Source: Vogesella indigofera (GTDB lineage Bacteria; Pseudomonadota; Gammaproteobacteria; Burkholderiales; Chromobacteriaceae). From it: DNA of 64,000 nucleotides. The DNA is taken from contig NZ_JAQQLA010000004.1 in assembly GCF_028548395.1 (NCBI RefSeq), positions 248,001 to 312,000 of the forward strand, read 5' to 3'. Position numbers and translations under genes: made by a program. The notes below the pieces were generated by a model, which was given only the letters and a program-made list of their open reading frames with translations, had not been told where the DNA came from and did no database searches. Positions 1 through 8,003 of the stretch are shown in pieces (position 1 is the stretch's first letter; every line of letters begins with the position of its first letter).

Positions 1-152
1 CCCCGCACCGCACGGCCACTCGCCCTCCACACCGATTATTTCCCGCAAGGCAATAATCCGTTTCGTCCATGCCTGTTTATCGCCGGCCAGTCCGGCTGCA
101 GAATCAGGGTCATCCGCCAGCAATGGCACCGCCGTTTAGCCAAGGAACTCCG

Positions 153-875
153 ATGCACAGCCAGCCACCCCACCAGTCCCCGTCCCTGCCCACGCAACAG
201 CCATCGGCACTGCGCCAGGATGCCGCCTCCGGCCTGCTCTACCGCGTGCTGCAGGCCGACACGGCCACCGCGCCACAACTGTTGCTGCTGCTGTTGCATG
301 GCGTGGGCGGCAACGAGGGACAGCTGACCGCGCTCGGGCAACAGCTGGATGCCCGGGTCAGGGTGGTGCTGGTGCAGGCGCCGCTAGCTTTCGGCCCCGG
401 CCAGTTCGGCTGGTTCCAGGTCAGCTTTGGCGCGCAAGGGCCGGCTATCAATCCGGCGCAGGCGGAAGCCAGCCGCCAGCAGCTGCAACGACTGGTGACC
501 AGCCTGCAGGCGGACAGCGGACTGGGCGCCGCGCAGACGGTGGTCGCCGGCTTCAGCCAGGGCGGCATCATGAGTGCCGGTCTGGCGCTGACCTCGCCGC
601 AGCTGGTCGGCGGCTTCGGCCTGCTGTCCGGCCGCATTCTGCCGGAAATCGCGCCGCTGCTGGCCGCGCCACAGGATCTGGCGACGCTGGCCGGTTTCAT
701 TTCTCACGGCGAGTTCGACGACAAGCTGCCGCTGGCGTGGGCAGAAAAAGCCGAGCGCTGGCTGAACGAGCTGGGCGTGCCACACCAGCTGCAGCGCTAT
801 CCGGCCGGCCACCAGCTGACCGCAGCGATGGTGCAGGACTTCTGCCACTGGCTGGCCGCGCGCTGGCTACACTGA
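153..875 (+). CDS. Predicted serine esterase (phospholipase/carboxylesterase family)
   Basis: A 240-residue alpha/beta hydrolase, probably cytoplasmic. The oxyanion-loop motif HGVGGNE is at residues 49-55 and the nucleophile elbow GFSQG at 133-137 (Ser135). An acidic residue in GEFDD near 189 and His220 in PAGHQ complete a plausible Ser-Asp-His triad. Length and motifs fit the YpfH / acyl-protein-thioesterase-like group; the natural ester is unknown. I chose the ATG at 153 because AAGGA lies just upstream and the longer in-frame reading (from 69) adds only a low-complexity leader. It converges on the LysR gene to its right, with a hairpin between them. Confidence 0.8.
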   Translation: MHSQPPHQSPSLPTQQPSALRQDAASGLLYRVLQADTATAPQLLLLLLHGVGGNEGQLTALGQQLDARVRVVLVQAPLAFGPGQFGWFQVSFGAQGPAINPAQAEASRQQLQRLVTSLQADSGLGAAQTVVAGFSQGGIMSAGLALTSPQLVGGFGLLSGRILPEIAPLLAAPQDLATLAGFISHGEFDDKLPLAWAEKAERWLNELGVPHQLQRYPAGHQLTAAMVQDFCHWLAARWLH

Positions 876-880
876 GCCGT

Positions 881-930
881 CTTTCCGCTGCGGGCAGGCG
901 TGATGCCGCCATCGCGGCATTAGCGGAAAG
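881..930. terminator. Bidirectional hairpin between convergent genes
   Basis: Nested inverted repeats: outer arms CTTTCCGCT (881-889) and AGCGGAAAG (922-930), inner arms ATGCCGC (903-909) and GCGGCAT (914-920). It sits exactly between two convergent stop codons. There is no strong T-run, so a termination role is inferred from position. Confidence 0.5.
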
Positions 931-933
931 GAT

Positions 934-1821
934 TCAGGCCTCGGGCGCGATGCGTTGCTGGAACCACTGCTGCAGCCGCAACGCCGCAGCCGCCGGCGCC
1001 TGTTCCGGCAGCAGCAGCACGTAGCCATAACCGCTGTCCAGACAGCTGGTGAACGGCGCGATCGCCTGCCCGCTTTTCAGCTCTTCCGCCAGCAGGGTGA
1101 CGTCGCCGAGGGTGACGCCGAAGCCCTGCAGCGCCGCATTCATTGCCTGGTCGAGGGTGTCGAACACGGTGCCGGCCATCAGCGCCGGTTGCCGCTCGCC
1201 GTTGGCCTGCAGCCATTGCCGCCAGTCGCGACGGTCGGCGGACGGGTGCAACAGCGGATAGGCGGCCAGCGCCGCCGGGCTGTCCAGTTTGCGGCCAACC
1301 TGTGCCAGCAGCGACGGTGCCAGCACCGGCGTCAGCCGTTCGGCGAACAGCACCACACCGCGTTCGCCGGCGCTGGCCAGCGGGCGATAGACGATGGCCA
1401 GGTCGTAGTTTTCGCGGGCAAAGTCGATGTCGTGGGCGTGCACGCCGCTGAGCTGCACGCTGATCTCCGGCGCCTCGTCGGCAAAGGCCCGCAACTGCTG
1501 CAATAACCAGCGTGCGATGCAGCTGGGCGCCTTCAGCCGCAACGGCGGGCTGGCCGCCGCCGCCTCCGCCACGCCCTTGTCGAGCAGGCCCAGCGCCTGC
1601 TGCACGTAGCCAAGCAGGCATTCGCCCTGCACCGACAGTTTCAGGCTGCGCGCGTAGCGGTGGAACAGCGGGTAGCCCAGGTGCGCCTCCAGCTGCGCCA
1701 TCTGCTTGCTGACCGCGCCCTGGGTCAGGCACAGCTCGTCGGCGGCGCGGGTGAAGCTCTGGTGACGGGCGGCGGCCTCGAACAGCGACAAGGCATACAG
1801 CGGCAGATTGCGGCGCGGCAT
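934..1821 (-). CDS. LysR-family transcriptional regulator (GcvA-like)
   Basis: A 295-residue LysR regulator with an N-terminal winged helix-turn-helix (FEAAARHQSFTRAADELCLTQ region, residues about 12-32) and a C-terminal periplasmic-binding-like effector domain. The ATG at 1821 is preceded by GGAGG at ideal spacing, so I prefer it to in-frame starts further upstream. It diverges from the aminotransferase gene at 1936, the usual LysR-target arrangement, so regulation of the aminotransferase and amidase genes is the natural inference. The effector is unknown. Confidence 0.85.
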   Translation of the reverse strand: MPRRNLPLYALSLFEAAARHQSFTRAADELCLTQGAVSKQMAQLEAHLGYPLFHRYARSLKLSVQGECLLGYVQQALGLLDKGVAEAAAASPPLRLKAPSCIARWLLQQLRAFADEAPEISVQLSGVHAHDIDFARENYDLAIVYRPLASAGERGVVLFAERLTPVLAPSLLAQVGRKLDSPAALAAYPLLHPSADRRDWRQWLQANGERQPALMAGTVFDTLDQAMNAALQGFGVTLGDVTLLAEELKSGQAIAPFTSCLDSGYGYVLLLPEQAPAAAALRLQQWFQQRIAPEA

Positions 1822-1836
1822 CGCGGCCTCCATGAC

Positions 1837-1849
1837 TGAAAAATTCTCA
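1837..1849. promoter_or_regulatory. Candidate LysR box
   Basis: TGAAAAATTCTCA has the T-N11-A form with TGA/TCA ends. It lies 16 bp before the regulator's ATG in the divergent intergenic space, the position of an autoregulatory LysR site. Inference only. Confidence 0.35.
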
Positions 1850-1935
1850 GCCATAACATGCCGATAAATCGTTTGTCGCACAAGAGGCAGTGGCGTTCAA
1901 TGGACGCCAGATACCACAACCTGCCCCCACAGATC

Positions 1936-3096
1936 ATGCACAACTCCGTCACCGTCCAGTCCAAGCTGCCGCATGTCGGCACCACCATCTTCACCGTGAT
2001 CGGCCAGCTGGCCGCCAAACACCAGGCCATCAACCTGTCGCAGGGCGCGCCCAACTTCCCGTGCAGCGCCGATCTGGTGCGCTATGCGCACGAGGCGATG
2101 CAGGCCGGCCACAACCAGTACGCGCCGATGAGCGGGCTGCCGCTGCTGCGCGAGGCGATCGCCGCCAAGGTGGAAACGCTGTACGGCCAGCACTACGACG
2201 TCGACGACGAGGTAACGGTGATGGCCAGCGCCAGCGAGGCGCTGTTCTCCAGCATCGCCGCGCTGGTGCATCCCGGCGACGAGGTGATCGTGTTCGAGCC
2301 GGCGTTCGACAGCTATATCCCGATGATCGAGCTGCAGGGCGCCACTCCGGTGGTGATCAAGCTTGCGGCCCCCGAGTTCGCCATCCCGTGGGACGAGGTC
2401 GCCGCCCGCATCACGCCGCGCACGCGCATGATCCTGCTCAACACCCCGCACAACCCGACCGGCACCGTGCTCTCCGCCGCCGACATCGCCCGGCTGGAGG
2501 CGCTCACCGAGGGCAGCAACATCATCATCCTCTCCGACGAGGTGTACGAGCACGTGGTGTTCGACGGCGAGCTGCACCACAGCATGAGTCGTCATCCCAA
2601 GTTGGCCGCACGCTCGGTGGTGGTGACTTCCTTCGGCAAGACCTTCCACGTCACCGGCTGGCGCGTCGGCTACTGCCTGGCGCCCAGGGTACTGATGGAC
2701 GAGATCCGCAAGGTGCACCAGTTCGCGATGTTCGCCGCCGACACCCCGATGCAGTACGCGTTGGCACGGCTGATGGCAGAACCGCAGCACTACCTCGGAC
2801 TATCGGCGTTCTACCAGCACAAGCGCGACCTGCTGACCCGCGCGCTGGCGGAATCGCCGCTGAAGCTGATCCCGAGCCAGGGCAGCTTCTTCATGCTGGC
2901 CAGCTTCGGCCACCTGTCCGGCGACAGCGACAGCGACTTCGTGCAGCGCCTGATCGTCGAGCACGGCGTGGCCACCATCCCGGTGTCGGCGTTCTACCGC
3001 GACGGCACCGACCAGCAGGTGATCCGGCTGTCCTTCGCCAAGGACGACGTCACCCTGCTCGCCGGCGCCGAGCGCCTGTGCCGGATCGGAGGCTGA
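1936..3096 (+). CDS. Methionine / glutamine-type aminotransferase (YbdL-like, PLP-dependent)
   Basis: A class I/II PLP aminotransferase. Visible hallmarks are NTPHNPTG (substrate/PLP contacts), SDEVYEH with the PLP-binding Asp, and SFGKTFHVTGWRVGY with the Schiff-base lysine. The N-terminal QSKLPHVGTTIF and the length of 386 residues match E. coli YbdL from the ATG at 1936, although an in-frame ATG at 1900 exists. The next gene, 2 bp downstream, is a nitrilase-family amidase. A transaminase plus amidase pair recalls the glutamine transaminase / omega-amidase route that re-aminates ketomethiobutyrate in methionine salvage; this pathway assignment is inferred. Confidence 0.85.
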   Translation: MHNSVTVQSKLPHVGTTIFTVIGQLAAKHQAINLSQGAPNFPCSADLVRYAHEAMQAGHNQYAPMSGLPLLREAIAAKVETLYGQHYDVDDEVTVMASASEALFSSIAALVHPGDEVIVFEPAFDSYIPMIELQGATPVVIKLAAPEFAIPWDEVAARITPRTRMILLNTPHNPTGTVLSAADIARLEALTEGSNIIILSDEVYEHVVFDGELHHSMSRHPKLAARSVVVTSFGKTFHVTGWRVGYCLAPRVLMDEIRKVHQFAMFAADTPMQYALARLMAEPQHYLGLSAFYQHKRDLLTRALAESPLKLIPSQGSFFMLASFGHLSGDSDSDFVQRLIVEHGVATIPVSAFYRDGTDQQVIRLSFAKDDVTLLAGAERLCRIGG

Positions 3097-3098
3097 GC

Positions 3099-3914
3099 AT
3101 GGCGATGGAAACACTGACCGCCGCCGCCATCCAGATGGTGTCCGGCGACGACCTTGCGGCCAACCTTGCACGAGCCGAGGCGCTGCTGGCCGACGCCGCG
3201 GCGCAGGGCGCGCAGTTCGTCGCGCTGCCGGAGTACTTCTACCTGATGCCGGCCGACGAGCGCGCGCGGCTGGCGCTGGCCGAGCCCTTCGGCGCCGGCC
3301 CGCTGCAACAAAGACTGGCCGCCGCCGCCGCCCACCACGGCGTCTGGCTGCTGGCCGGCACCCTGCCGCTACAGGGCACGCAGCCGGGGCGGTTCTGCAA
3401 CAGCAGCCTGCTGTTTGGTCCGCAGGGGCAGTGCGCGGCGCGCTACGACAAGACCCACCTGTTCGGCTTCGACGACGGCCGCGAACGCTACGCCGAGGCC
3501 GACACCATGCAGGCCGGCGACAGCATCGTCAGCGCCACTACGCCGTGGGGGCCGACGCGACTGTCGGTGTGCTATGACCTGCGCTTCCCCGAACTGTACC
3601 GCCAGGCCCCGGCTCCGGTACTGATCACCGCGCCGGCGGCGTTCACCCACACCACCGGCCTCGCGCACTGGGAGCTGCTGTTGCGCGCCCGCGCGGTGGA
3701 AAACCTCGCCTTCGTGGTGGCGCCCGGCCAGGGCGGCGTGCACCCCGGCGGCAAACGCACCTTCGGCCACAGCATGATCATCGATCCGTGGGGGCAGGTA
3801 CTGGCCTGTCACGCCGAGGGCGAAGGCATCGCGCTGGCGACACTCGATTTCACCGGGCAACAGACCTGGCGCAGCCGCCTGCCGGCGCTGCAACACCGTC
3901 GTTTCATTGGCTAA
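3099..3914 (+). CDS. Carbon-nitrogen hydrolase, Nit1-like (deaminated glutathione amidase or omega-amidase)
   Basis: A 271-residue nitrilase-superfamily amidase with the catalytic triad visible: Glu45 (LPEYF), Lys118 (DKTHLF) and Cys158 (CYDLRFPE). The C-terminal region HWELLLRARAVEN followed by FGHSMIIDPWG resembles Nit1 enzymes, which remove the amide from deaminated glutathione made when transaminases misuse glutathione. Omega-amidase activity is the alternative. Its start lies 2 bp after the aminotransferase stop, so the two are almost certainly co-transcribed. A perfect copy of the repeated 13-mer lies inside it (3155-3167), read as Ala-Ala-Asn-Leu. Confidence 0.85.
   Translation: MAMETLTAAAIQMVSGDDLAANLARAEALLADAAAQGAQFVALPEYFYLMPADERARLALAEPFGAGPLQQRLAAAAAHHGVWLLAGTLPLQGTQPGRFCNSSLLFGPQGQCAARYDKTHLFGFDDGRERYAEADTMQAGDSIVSATTPWGPTRLSVCYDLRFPELYRQAPAPVLITAPAAFTHTTGLAHWELLLRARAVENLAFVVAPGQGGVHPGGKRTFGHSMIIDPWGQVLACHAEGEGIALATLDFTGQQTWRSRLPALQHRRFIG
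3155..3167 (-). repeat. 13-mer uptake-like word, coding
   Basis: Perfect TGCGGCCAACCTT inside the nitrilase gene, read as A-A-N-L. Confidence 0.85.
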
Positions 3915-3947
3915 AGCACCAACTACAAAGTGTCTCAAGGAGAAAAC

Positions 3948-4709
3948 ATGAAACTGAAGCACCTGATCCTGACTGCCAGCCTGCTGGCTCCGTTCGCCGC
4001 CCATGCTGCCGAGCCGCTGCGCATCGCCACCGACGCCACCTACCCGCCGTTCGAGTATGTCGACGCCAGCGGCAAGGTCGCCGGTTTCGAGGTCGACTTT
4101 GCCTACGCCGTGTGCAAGGCGATGGCCACACCATGCGAGGTGATCAACCAGCCGTGGGACGGGCTGATCCCCGGCCTGCAGGCGAAGAAGTACGACGCGA
4201 TCATGTCGTCGATGAACATCACCGACGAGCGGCGCAAGGTGGTGGATTTCAGCAAGGTGTACTACCTGATGCAGAACCGCTTCGTCGGCCGCAAAGGCGC
4301 CGCGCTCAGCGCCGACCTGAAGGGCAAGACCATCGCGGTGCAAACCGGCACGCCGCAGGACCGCTTCGTCACCCAGAACTTCAAGAGCGCCAGCATCAAG
4401 CGCTACGTCAACGCGCAGGACCCGATGCTGGAGCTGACCTCCGGCCGCGCCGACTTCACCTTCGGCAACACCGTGCAGCTGCAGAAGGGCTTCCTCGATA
4501 CCGCGAACGGCAAGGCCTTCGCCTTCAGCGGCCCGGTGTTTGACGGTCGCAAGGACAAGCTCCTCGGCGAGGGCGTGGCGGTGGCGCTGCGCAAGCAGGA
4601 TGGCGAGCTGAAACAGCGCCTCAACAAGGCCATCGACCAGGTCAAGGCCAGCGGCGAATACGCGGCGCTGCTGAAGAAGCACCAGCTGGACGGCCTGCTG
4701 GAAGACTGA
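3948..4709 (+). CDS. Amino-acid ABC transporter substrate-binding protein (family 3)
   Basis: A 253-residue periplasmic binding protein of the lysine/arginine/ornithine/histidine type. It has a cleavable signal peptide (charged MKLK, hydrophobic core, cut after AHA) followed by the family opening LRIATDATYPPFEY. The ATG has AAGGAG upstream. No permease or ATPase gene follows, so it must share a membrane complex encoded elsewhere. It starts 33 bp after the nitrilase and probably belongs to the same transcript. The ligand cannot be read from sequence; basic amino acids or glutamine are likely. Confidence 0.85.
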   Translation: MKLKHLILTASLLAPFAAHAAEPLRIATDATYPPFEYVDASGKVAGFEVDFAYAVCKAMATPCEVINQPWDGLIPGLQAKKYDAIMSSMNITDERRKVVDFSKVYYLMQNRFVGRKGAALSADLKGKTIAVQTGTPQDRFVTQNFKSASIKRYVNAQDPMLELTSGRADFTFGNTVQLQKGFLDTANGKAFAFSGPVFDGRKDKLLGEGVAVALRKQDGELKQRLNKAIDQVKASGEYAALLKKHQLDGLLED

Positions 4710-4736
4710 TCCGCCCGCGCGGCAGCACACCCGACC

Positions 4737-4760
4737 ACACCGGCCGCGCGCCGGTGTTTT
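4737..4760 (+). terminator. Rho-independent terminator
   Basis: Arms ACACCGG and CCGGTGT around a 7-base loop, followed by TTT. It lies 28 bp after the stop of the first binding-protein gene. Confidence 0.7.
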
Positions 4761-4766
4761 GTCGTC

Positions 4767-4779
4767 TGCGGCCAACCTT
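4767..4779 (-). repeat. 13-mer uptake-like word, intergenic
   Basis: Perfect TGCGGCCAACCTT just beyond the terminator at 4737-4760. Confidence 0.85.
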
Positions 4780-4930
4780 GTCCCGCCCCTCTCCGTGCGG
4801 CGCAGCATGAATTTCTCTCATGCGCCGATCGCCATAAATCATTTGTTCCGCAGCCGTCAGATCATTAGCCTGACTTCAACGGCACCGGCACCGCCGCCAA
4901 CACCAAACCAAGAAACAATCGGAGATCACC

Positions 4931-5695
4931 ATGAACTGCAACAAAGTCCTCGCGCTGTCCCTGTTGTGCTCCCTGCCGCTGCTGGCCAATGCCCAGACCG
5001 TGCGCATCGTTACCGACGTCAGCTACCCGCCGTTCTCCAAGGTCAACCCGGACGGCAGCATCGTCGGCTTCGATCCGGACATCGCCCGCGCCATCTGCAC
5101 CGAGGCCAAGCTGCAGTGCGAAGTCAGCACCATGGACTTCGACGGCATCATCCCGGCGGTGCAAGCCAAGAAATACGATCTCGCCATCGCCTCGATGAAT
5201 ATCACCCCGGAGCGCGCCAAGGCGGTCGACTTCAGCGACATGTACTTCAACATCCCCGGCCGCCTGATCGCCAAGTCCGGCACCAAGATCGACGACAAGT
5301 GGTTCAAGGGCAAGACCATCGGCGTGCTGCGCACCTCGGTGCAGCGCGAGGAAGCCACTGCCAAGTGGGTACCGAAGGGCGTGAAGCTCAAGCTGTACGG
5401 CAAGGTCACCGACAGCTTTCTTGACCTCAGCAACCAGCGCCTGGACGCGGTCTACCTCGACGCCAACGTCGGCGACGAGGACTTCCTGAAGAAGCCGATG
5501 GGCAAGGGCTATTCCTTCGTCGGCCCGGTGTACAACGATCCGAAGTACTACATGGGCTCCGGCATCGCGGTGCAGAAGGGCAACAAGGAGCTGCTGGCCA
5601 AGGTCAATACCGCGCTGAAGAAGATCATCGACAACGGCACCTACAAGCAGGTGCAGAACAAGTACTTCAGCTACGACATCTACCCGTTCAAGTAA
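4931..5695 (+). CDS. Second amino-acid ABC transporter substrate-binding protein (family 3)
   Basis: A 254-residue paralogue of the preceding binding protein. It has a signal peptide (cut near NAQ) and the family opening VRIVTDVSYPPFSK, and keeps the MNITPER motif that parallels MNITDER in its neighbour. The CGGAGAT ribosome site supports the start. A terminator separates the two paralogues, so this one probably has its own promoter in the 220-bp gap. No transporter partners are adjacent. The stop TAA doubles as the target duplication of the small mobile element that follows. Confidence 0.85.
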   Translation: MNCNKVLALSLLCSLPLLANAQTVRIVTDVSYPPFSKVNPDGSIVGFDPDIARAICTEAKLQCEVSTMDFDGIIPAVQAKKYDLAIASMNITPERAKAVDFSDMYFNIPGRLIAKSGTKIDDKWFKGKTIGVLRTSVQREEATAKWVPKGVKLKLYGKVTDSFLDLSNQRLDAVYLDANVGDEDFLKKPMGKGYSFVGPVYNDPKYYMGSGIAVQKGNKELLAKVNTALKKIIDNGTYKQVQNKYFSYDIYPFK

Positions 5696-5838
5696 GAGCG
5701 TGTTCACGATCTCGCGCGCTCACGCAAGACAAGGTGAAAACGGCTGAGGACGCGGCATTTATCCAGATATGAGTCACATGCCGAAGCCGTACTCACCGCG
5801 TAACGTTTCACGAAGCGCAGCAGATCGTGATGATTTTT
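5696..5838 (+). mobile_element. MITE-like element, copy A (right end decayed)
   Basis: About 143 bp of non-coding DNA aligned over its length with the elements at 24045, 43669 and 50948. The left end GAGCGTGTTCACGATCT starts directly after the TAA stop of the binding-protein gene. The right end (AGATCGTGATG...) matches the family for only about 10 bases. No open reading frame. Confidence 0.75.
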
Positions 5839-5885
5839 GCTGAACCGACCGCCGGGGCGCCCTGCCCCGGCACGAAAGACCCGCC

Positions 5886-7025
5886 ATGACCCGCACCGCC
5901 TACGCCGAAATCAACCTCCCCGCCCTGCGCCACAACTACGCCATCGCCAGGCAGCAGCTGCCCGGTACCCGGGTGTGGGCGGTGGTGAAATCCAACGGCT
6001 ACGGCCACGGCCTGCTGCGTGTGGCACAGGCGCTGCCCGATGCCGACGGCTTTGCGCTGATCAACCTCGACGACGCCATCGCGCTGCGCCACGCCGGCAT
6101 CCACGCACCTATCCTGCTGCTGGAAGGCGCCATCGAGGCGCGCGAGCTGGACGAGGCGCACGCCTGGCAGCTGGACGTGGTGCTGCGCTCCGAGCACCAG
6201 TTGCAGTGGCTGCGTGCCTGTGGCCTGCCGCTGCGGGTGTGGGTCAAGGTCAATACCGGCATGAACCGCTTCGGCTTCGTACCGGAGCGCGCCATCGAGG
6301 TGGTACGGCAATTGCAGCAGGACGGCATCTGCGAGGTGGCCGGACTGATGACGCACTTCGCCTGCGCCGACGATCTGGCGATCCGGCTGGATGCGCCGTG
6401 GCAGCGCTTCATGCAGGTGGTCACCACCACCGGGCTGCCGTTTACCGCGGCCAACAGTGCCGCCACCCTGCGCGCGCCGCTGACCCACGGCGCCGCGGTG
6501 CGCCTCGGTGGCCTGCTGTACAACAACAACCCGTTCTACCCCGACACCAGCCTGTGGCCGGCCGGCATCCTGCCGGCGATGCGCTTTGCCGCGCGCATCG
6601 TGCACATCGGCGAGCTGGCCGCCGGCGACAGCATCGGCTACGGCGCCGCGTTTACCGCCGAGAAGCCGATGCGCATCGGCATCGTCGGCGCCGGCTACGG
6701 CGACGGCTACCCGCGCGCGGCGCCCAGCGGCACCCCGGTGCTGGTGAACGGCCAGCGCGTGCCGCTGGTTGGCCGCGTGGCGATGAACGTGCTGGCGATC
6801 GACCTGTCCGCACAGCCGCAGGTGGGCATCGGCGACGAGGTGACGCTGTGGGGCGACCCGGCGCTGAGCTGCGACGAGATCGCCTGGCGCTGCGGCACCA
6901 TCAGCGAAGAATTGCAGTGCGCATTGACGAGCCGGCTACCGATACGGCAGATTGTGGCCGATAGCCACCCGCGTTCGCTGCCCGATGACCAAACTGCCCC
7001 CGCTCAATGCCTTGCGTATCTTTGA
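5886..7025 (+). CDS. alr: Alanine racemase
   Basis: A PLP-dependent racemase that makes D-alanine for peptidoglycan. The PLP lysine is K35 in VVKSNGYGHG, and the canonical GYGDGYPR and GRVAMN motifs and SIGYGA active-site tyrosine are present. At 379 residues it is about 20 longer than usual. The family normally ends near LTSRLPIRQ, and the extra tail reads through into the start of the following LysR gene, giving a 41-bp overlap. There is no signal peptide, so it is a cytoplasmic Alr rather than a periplasmic broad-specificity racemase. Confidence 0.9.
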   Translation: MTRTAYAEINLPALRHNYAIARQQLPGTRVWAVVKSNGYGHGLLRVAQALPDADGFALINLDDAIALRHAGIHAPILLLEGAIEARELDEAHAWQLDVVLRSEHQLQWLRACGLPLRVWVKVNTGMNRFGFVPERAIEVVRQLQQDGICEVAGLMTHFACADDLAIRLDAPWQRFMQVVTTTGLPFTAANSAATLRAPLTHGAAVRLGGLLYNNNPFYPDTSLWPAGILPAMRFAARIVHIGELAAGDSIGYGAAFTAEKPMRIGIVGAGYGDGYPRAAPSGTPVLVNGQRVPLVGRVAMNVLAIDLSAQPQVGIGDEVTLWGDPALSCDEIAWRCGTISEELQCALTSRLPIRQIVADSHPRSLPDDQTAPAQCLAYL

Positions 7026-7848
7026 GGCGGTTGCCCGCCTGCAAAGCTTCACCAAAGCCGCCGATACGCTGTACCTGACGCAAAGCGCGGTCAGCCACCA
7101 GGTGCGCAACCTGGAAGAACACTTCGGCTTTCCATTGCTGGTGCGCAGCCAGCGCGGCATCACGCTGACGCCGGAGGGCGCCACGCTGCAGCACGGCCTG
7201 CACGAGGCGATCCAGAAGATCAGCGAAACCTGCGAACAACTCAACCAGCGCCAGCACAGCATCCGCATCAAGTCGCCACCGTCGATCGCGGTGCGCTGGC
7301 TGGTGCCGCAACTGCAAAACTTCAAGGAACAGTTTCCCGATCTCGACATCAGCGTCAGCACGGTGTGGGAAGAGAAGCCCGCCTTCGACTGGGGGCTGTT
7401 CGACATGGCGATCCAGTACGGCGACGGCAACTGGCCGGGGGTCAGCGTGCAGCTGCTGCATCAGGAAGTCCTGACGCCGGTGGCGGCGCCGTCGTTGCTG
7501 GGCGGGGCACTGACGCTGGCCGAGGACGCGCTGGCGCAGTATCCGCTGATCCACACCAGCCGCGACCGTCACGACTGGCAGCTGTGGCTGGCGGCGCCGT
7601 GGCCGAAGGGGCAGAAGGAATTGCTGTTCGATGCCGACGTGATGGGCATCGAAGCGGCACGGCACGGGCTGGGCATCGCGCTGGTCGATCCGCTGATCGT
7701 GCAGGATGCGCTGCGCGACGGCAGCCTGGTCACCCCCTGCCCGCGCAGCGTGCGCAGCGGCAAGGGCTACTACCTGGTGCTGCCGCCGCACGACCGCCAC
7801 CTGCGCCGGGTGCAGCCACTGGTGCAGTGGCTGCAGCAGGCGATCTGA
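6985..7848 (+). CDS. LysR-family transcriptional regulator (GcvA-like)
   Basis: A 287-residue regulator with N-terminal LPPLNALRIFEAVARLQSF typical of the GcvA subgroup and an effector domain behind it. The ATG at 6985 starts at the family-conserved MTKLPPLNAL, inside the 3' end of the alanine racemase gene and in another frame, so the two are translationally close. Whether it controls alr is unknown. The TGA stop coincides with the 3-bp target site of the mobile element that follows. Confidence 0.85.
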   Translation: MTKLPPLNALRIFEAVARLQSFTKAADTLYLTQSAVSHQVRNLEEHFGFPLLVRSQRGITLTPEGATLQHGLHEAIQKISETCEQLNQRQHSIRIKSPPSIAVRWLVPQLQNFKEQFPDLDISVSTVWEEKPAFDWGLFDMAIQYGDGNWPGVSVQLLHQEVLTPVAAPSLLGGALTLAEDALAQYPLIHTSRDRHDWQLWLAAPWPKGQKELLFDADVMGIEAARHGLGIALVDPLIVQDALRDGSLVTPCPRSVRSGKGYYLVLPPHDRHLRRVQPLVQWLQQAI

Positions 7849-7996
7849 GCACCTGCTCCCGCTGTGCTGCGCCAGATCTCAATGGGGCGATATCGCGTTA
7901 ACAACGGCTTCGGCATGCCGGTCTATCTCCGGCTAAACGCCGCTTCCTCTGCCGTTTTCGCGGCTCGCGCCAGCTCGCGAGACCGTGAACACACGC
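7849..7996 (-). mobile_element. MITE-like element, copy B (inverted)
   Basis: 148 bp, opposite in orientation to copies A and C but aligned with them along its length (for example TCAATGGGGCGATAT and the CGGCATGCCGGT block). It starts immediately after the lysR TGA (7846-7848) and ends before TAA (7997-7999), so the target duplication now differs by one base. Both ends have diverged, suggesting an older insertion. Confidence 0.7.
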
Positions 7997-8003
7997 TAAA
8001 AAC

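Noticed and set aside
1890-3098. Upstream extension of the nitrilase frame over the aminotransferase gene
   Set aside because: The translation is Arg/Pro/Ala-rich shadow sequence. The nitrilase domain starts at the ATG at 3099.
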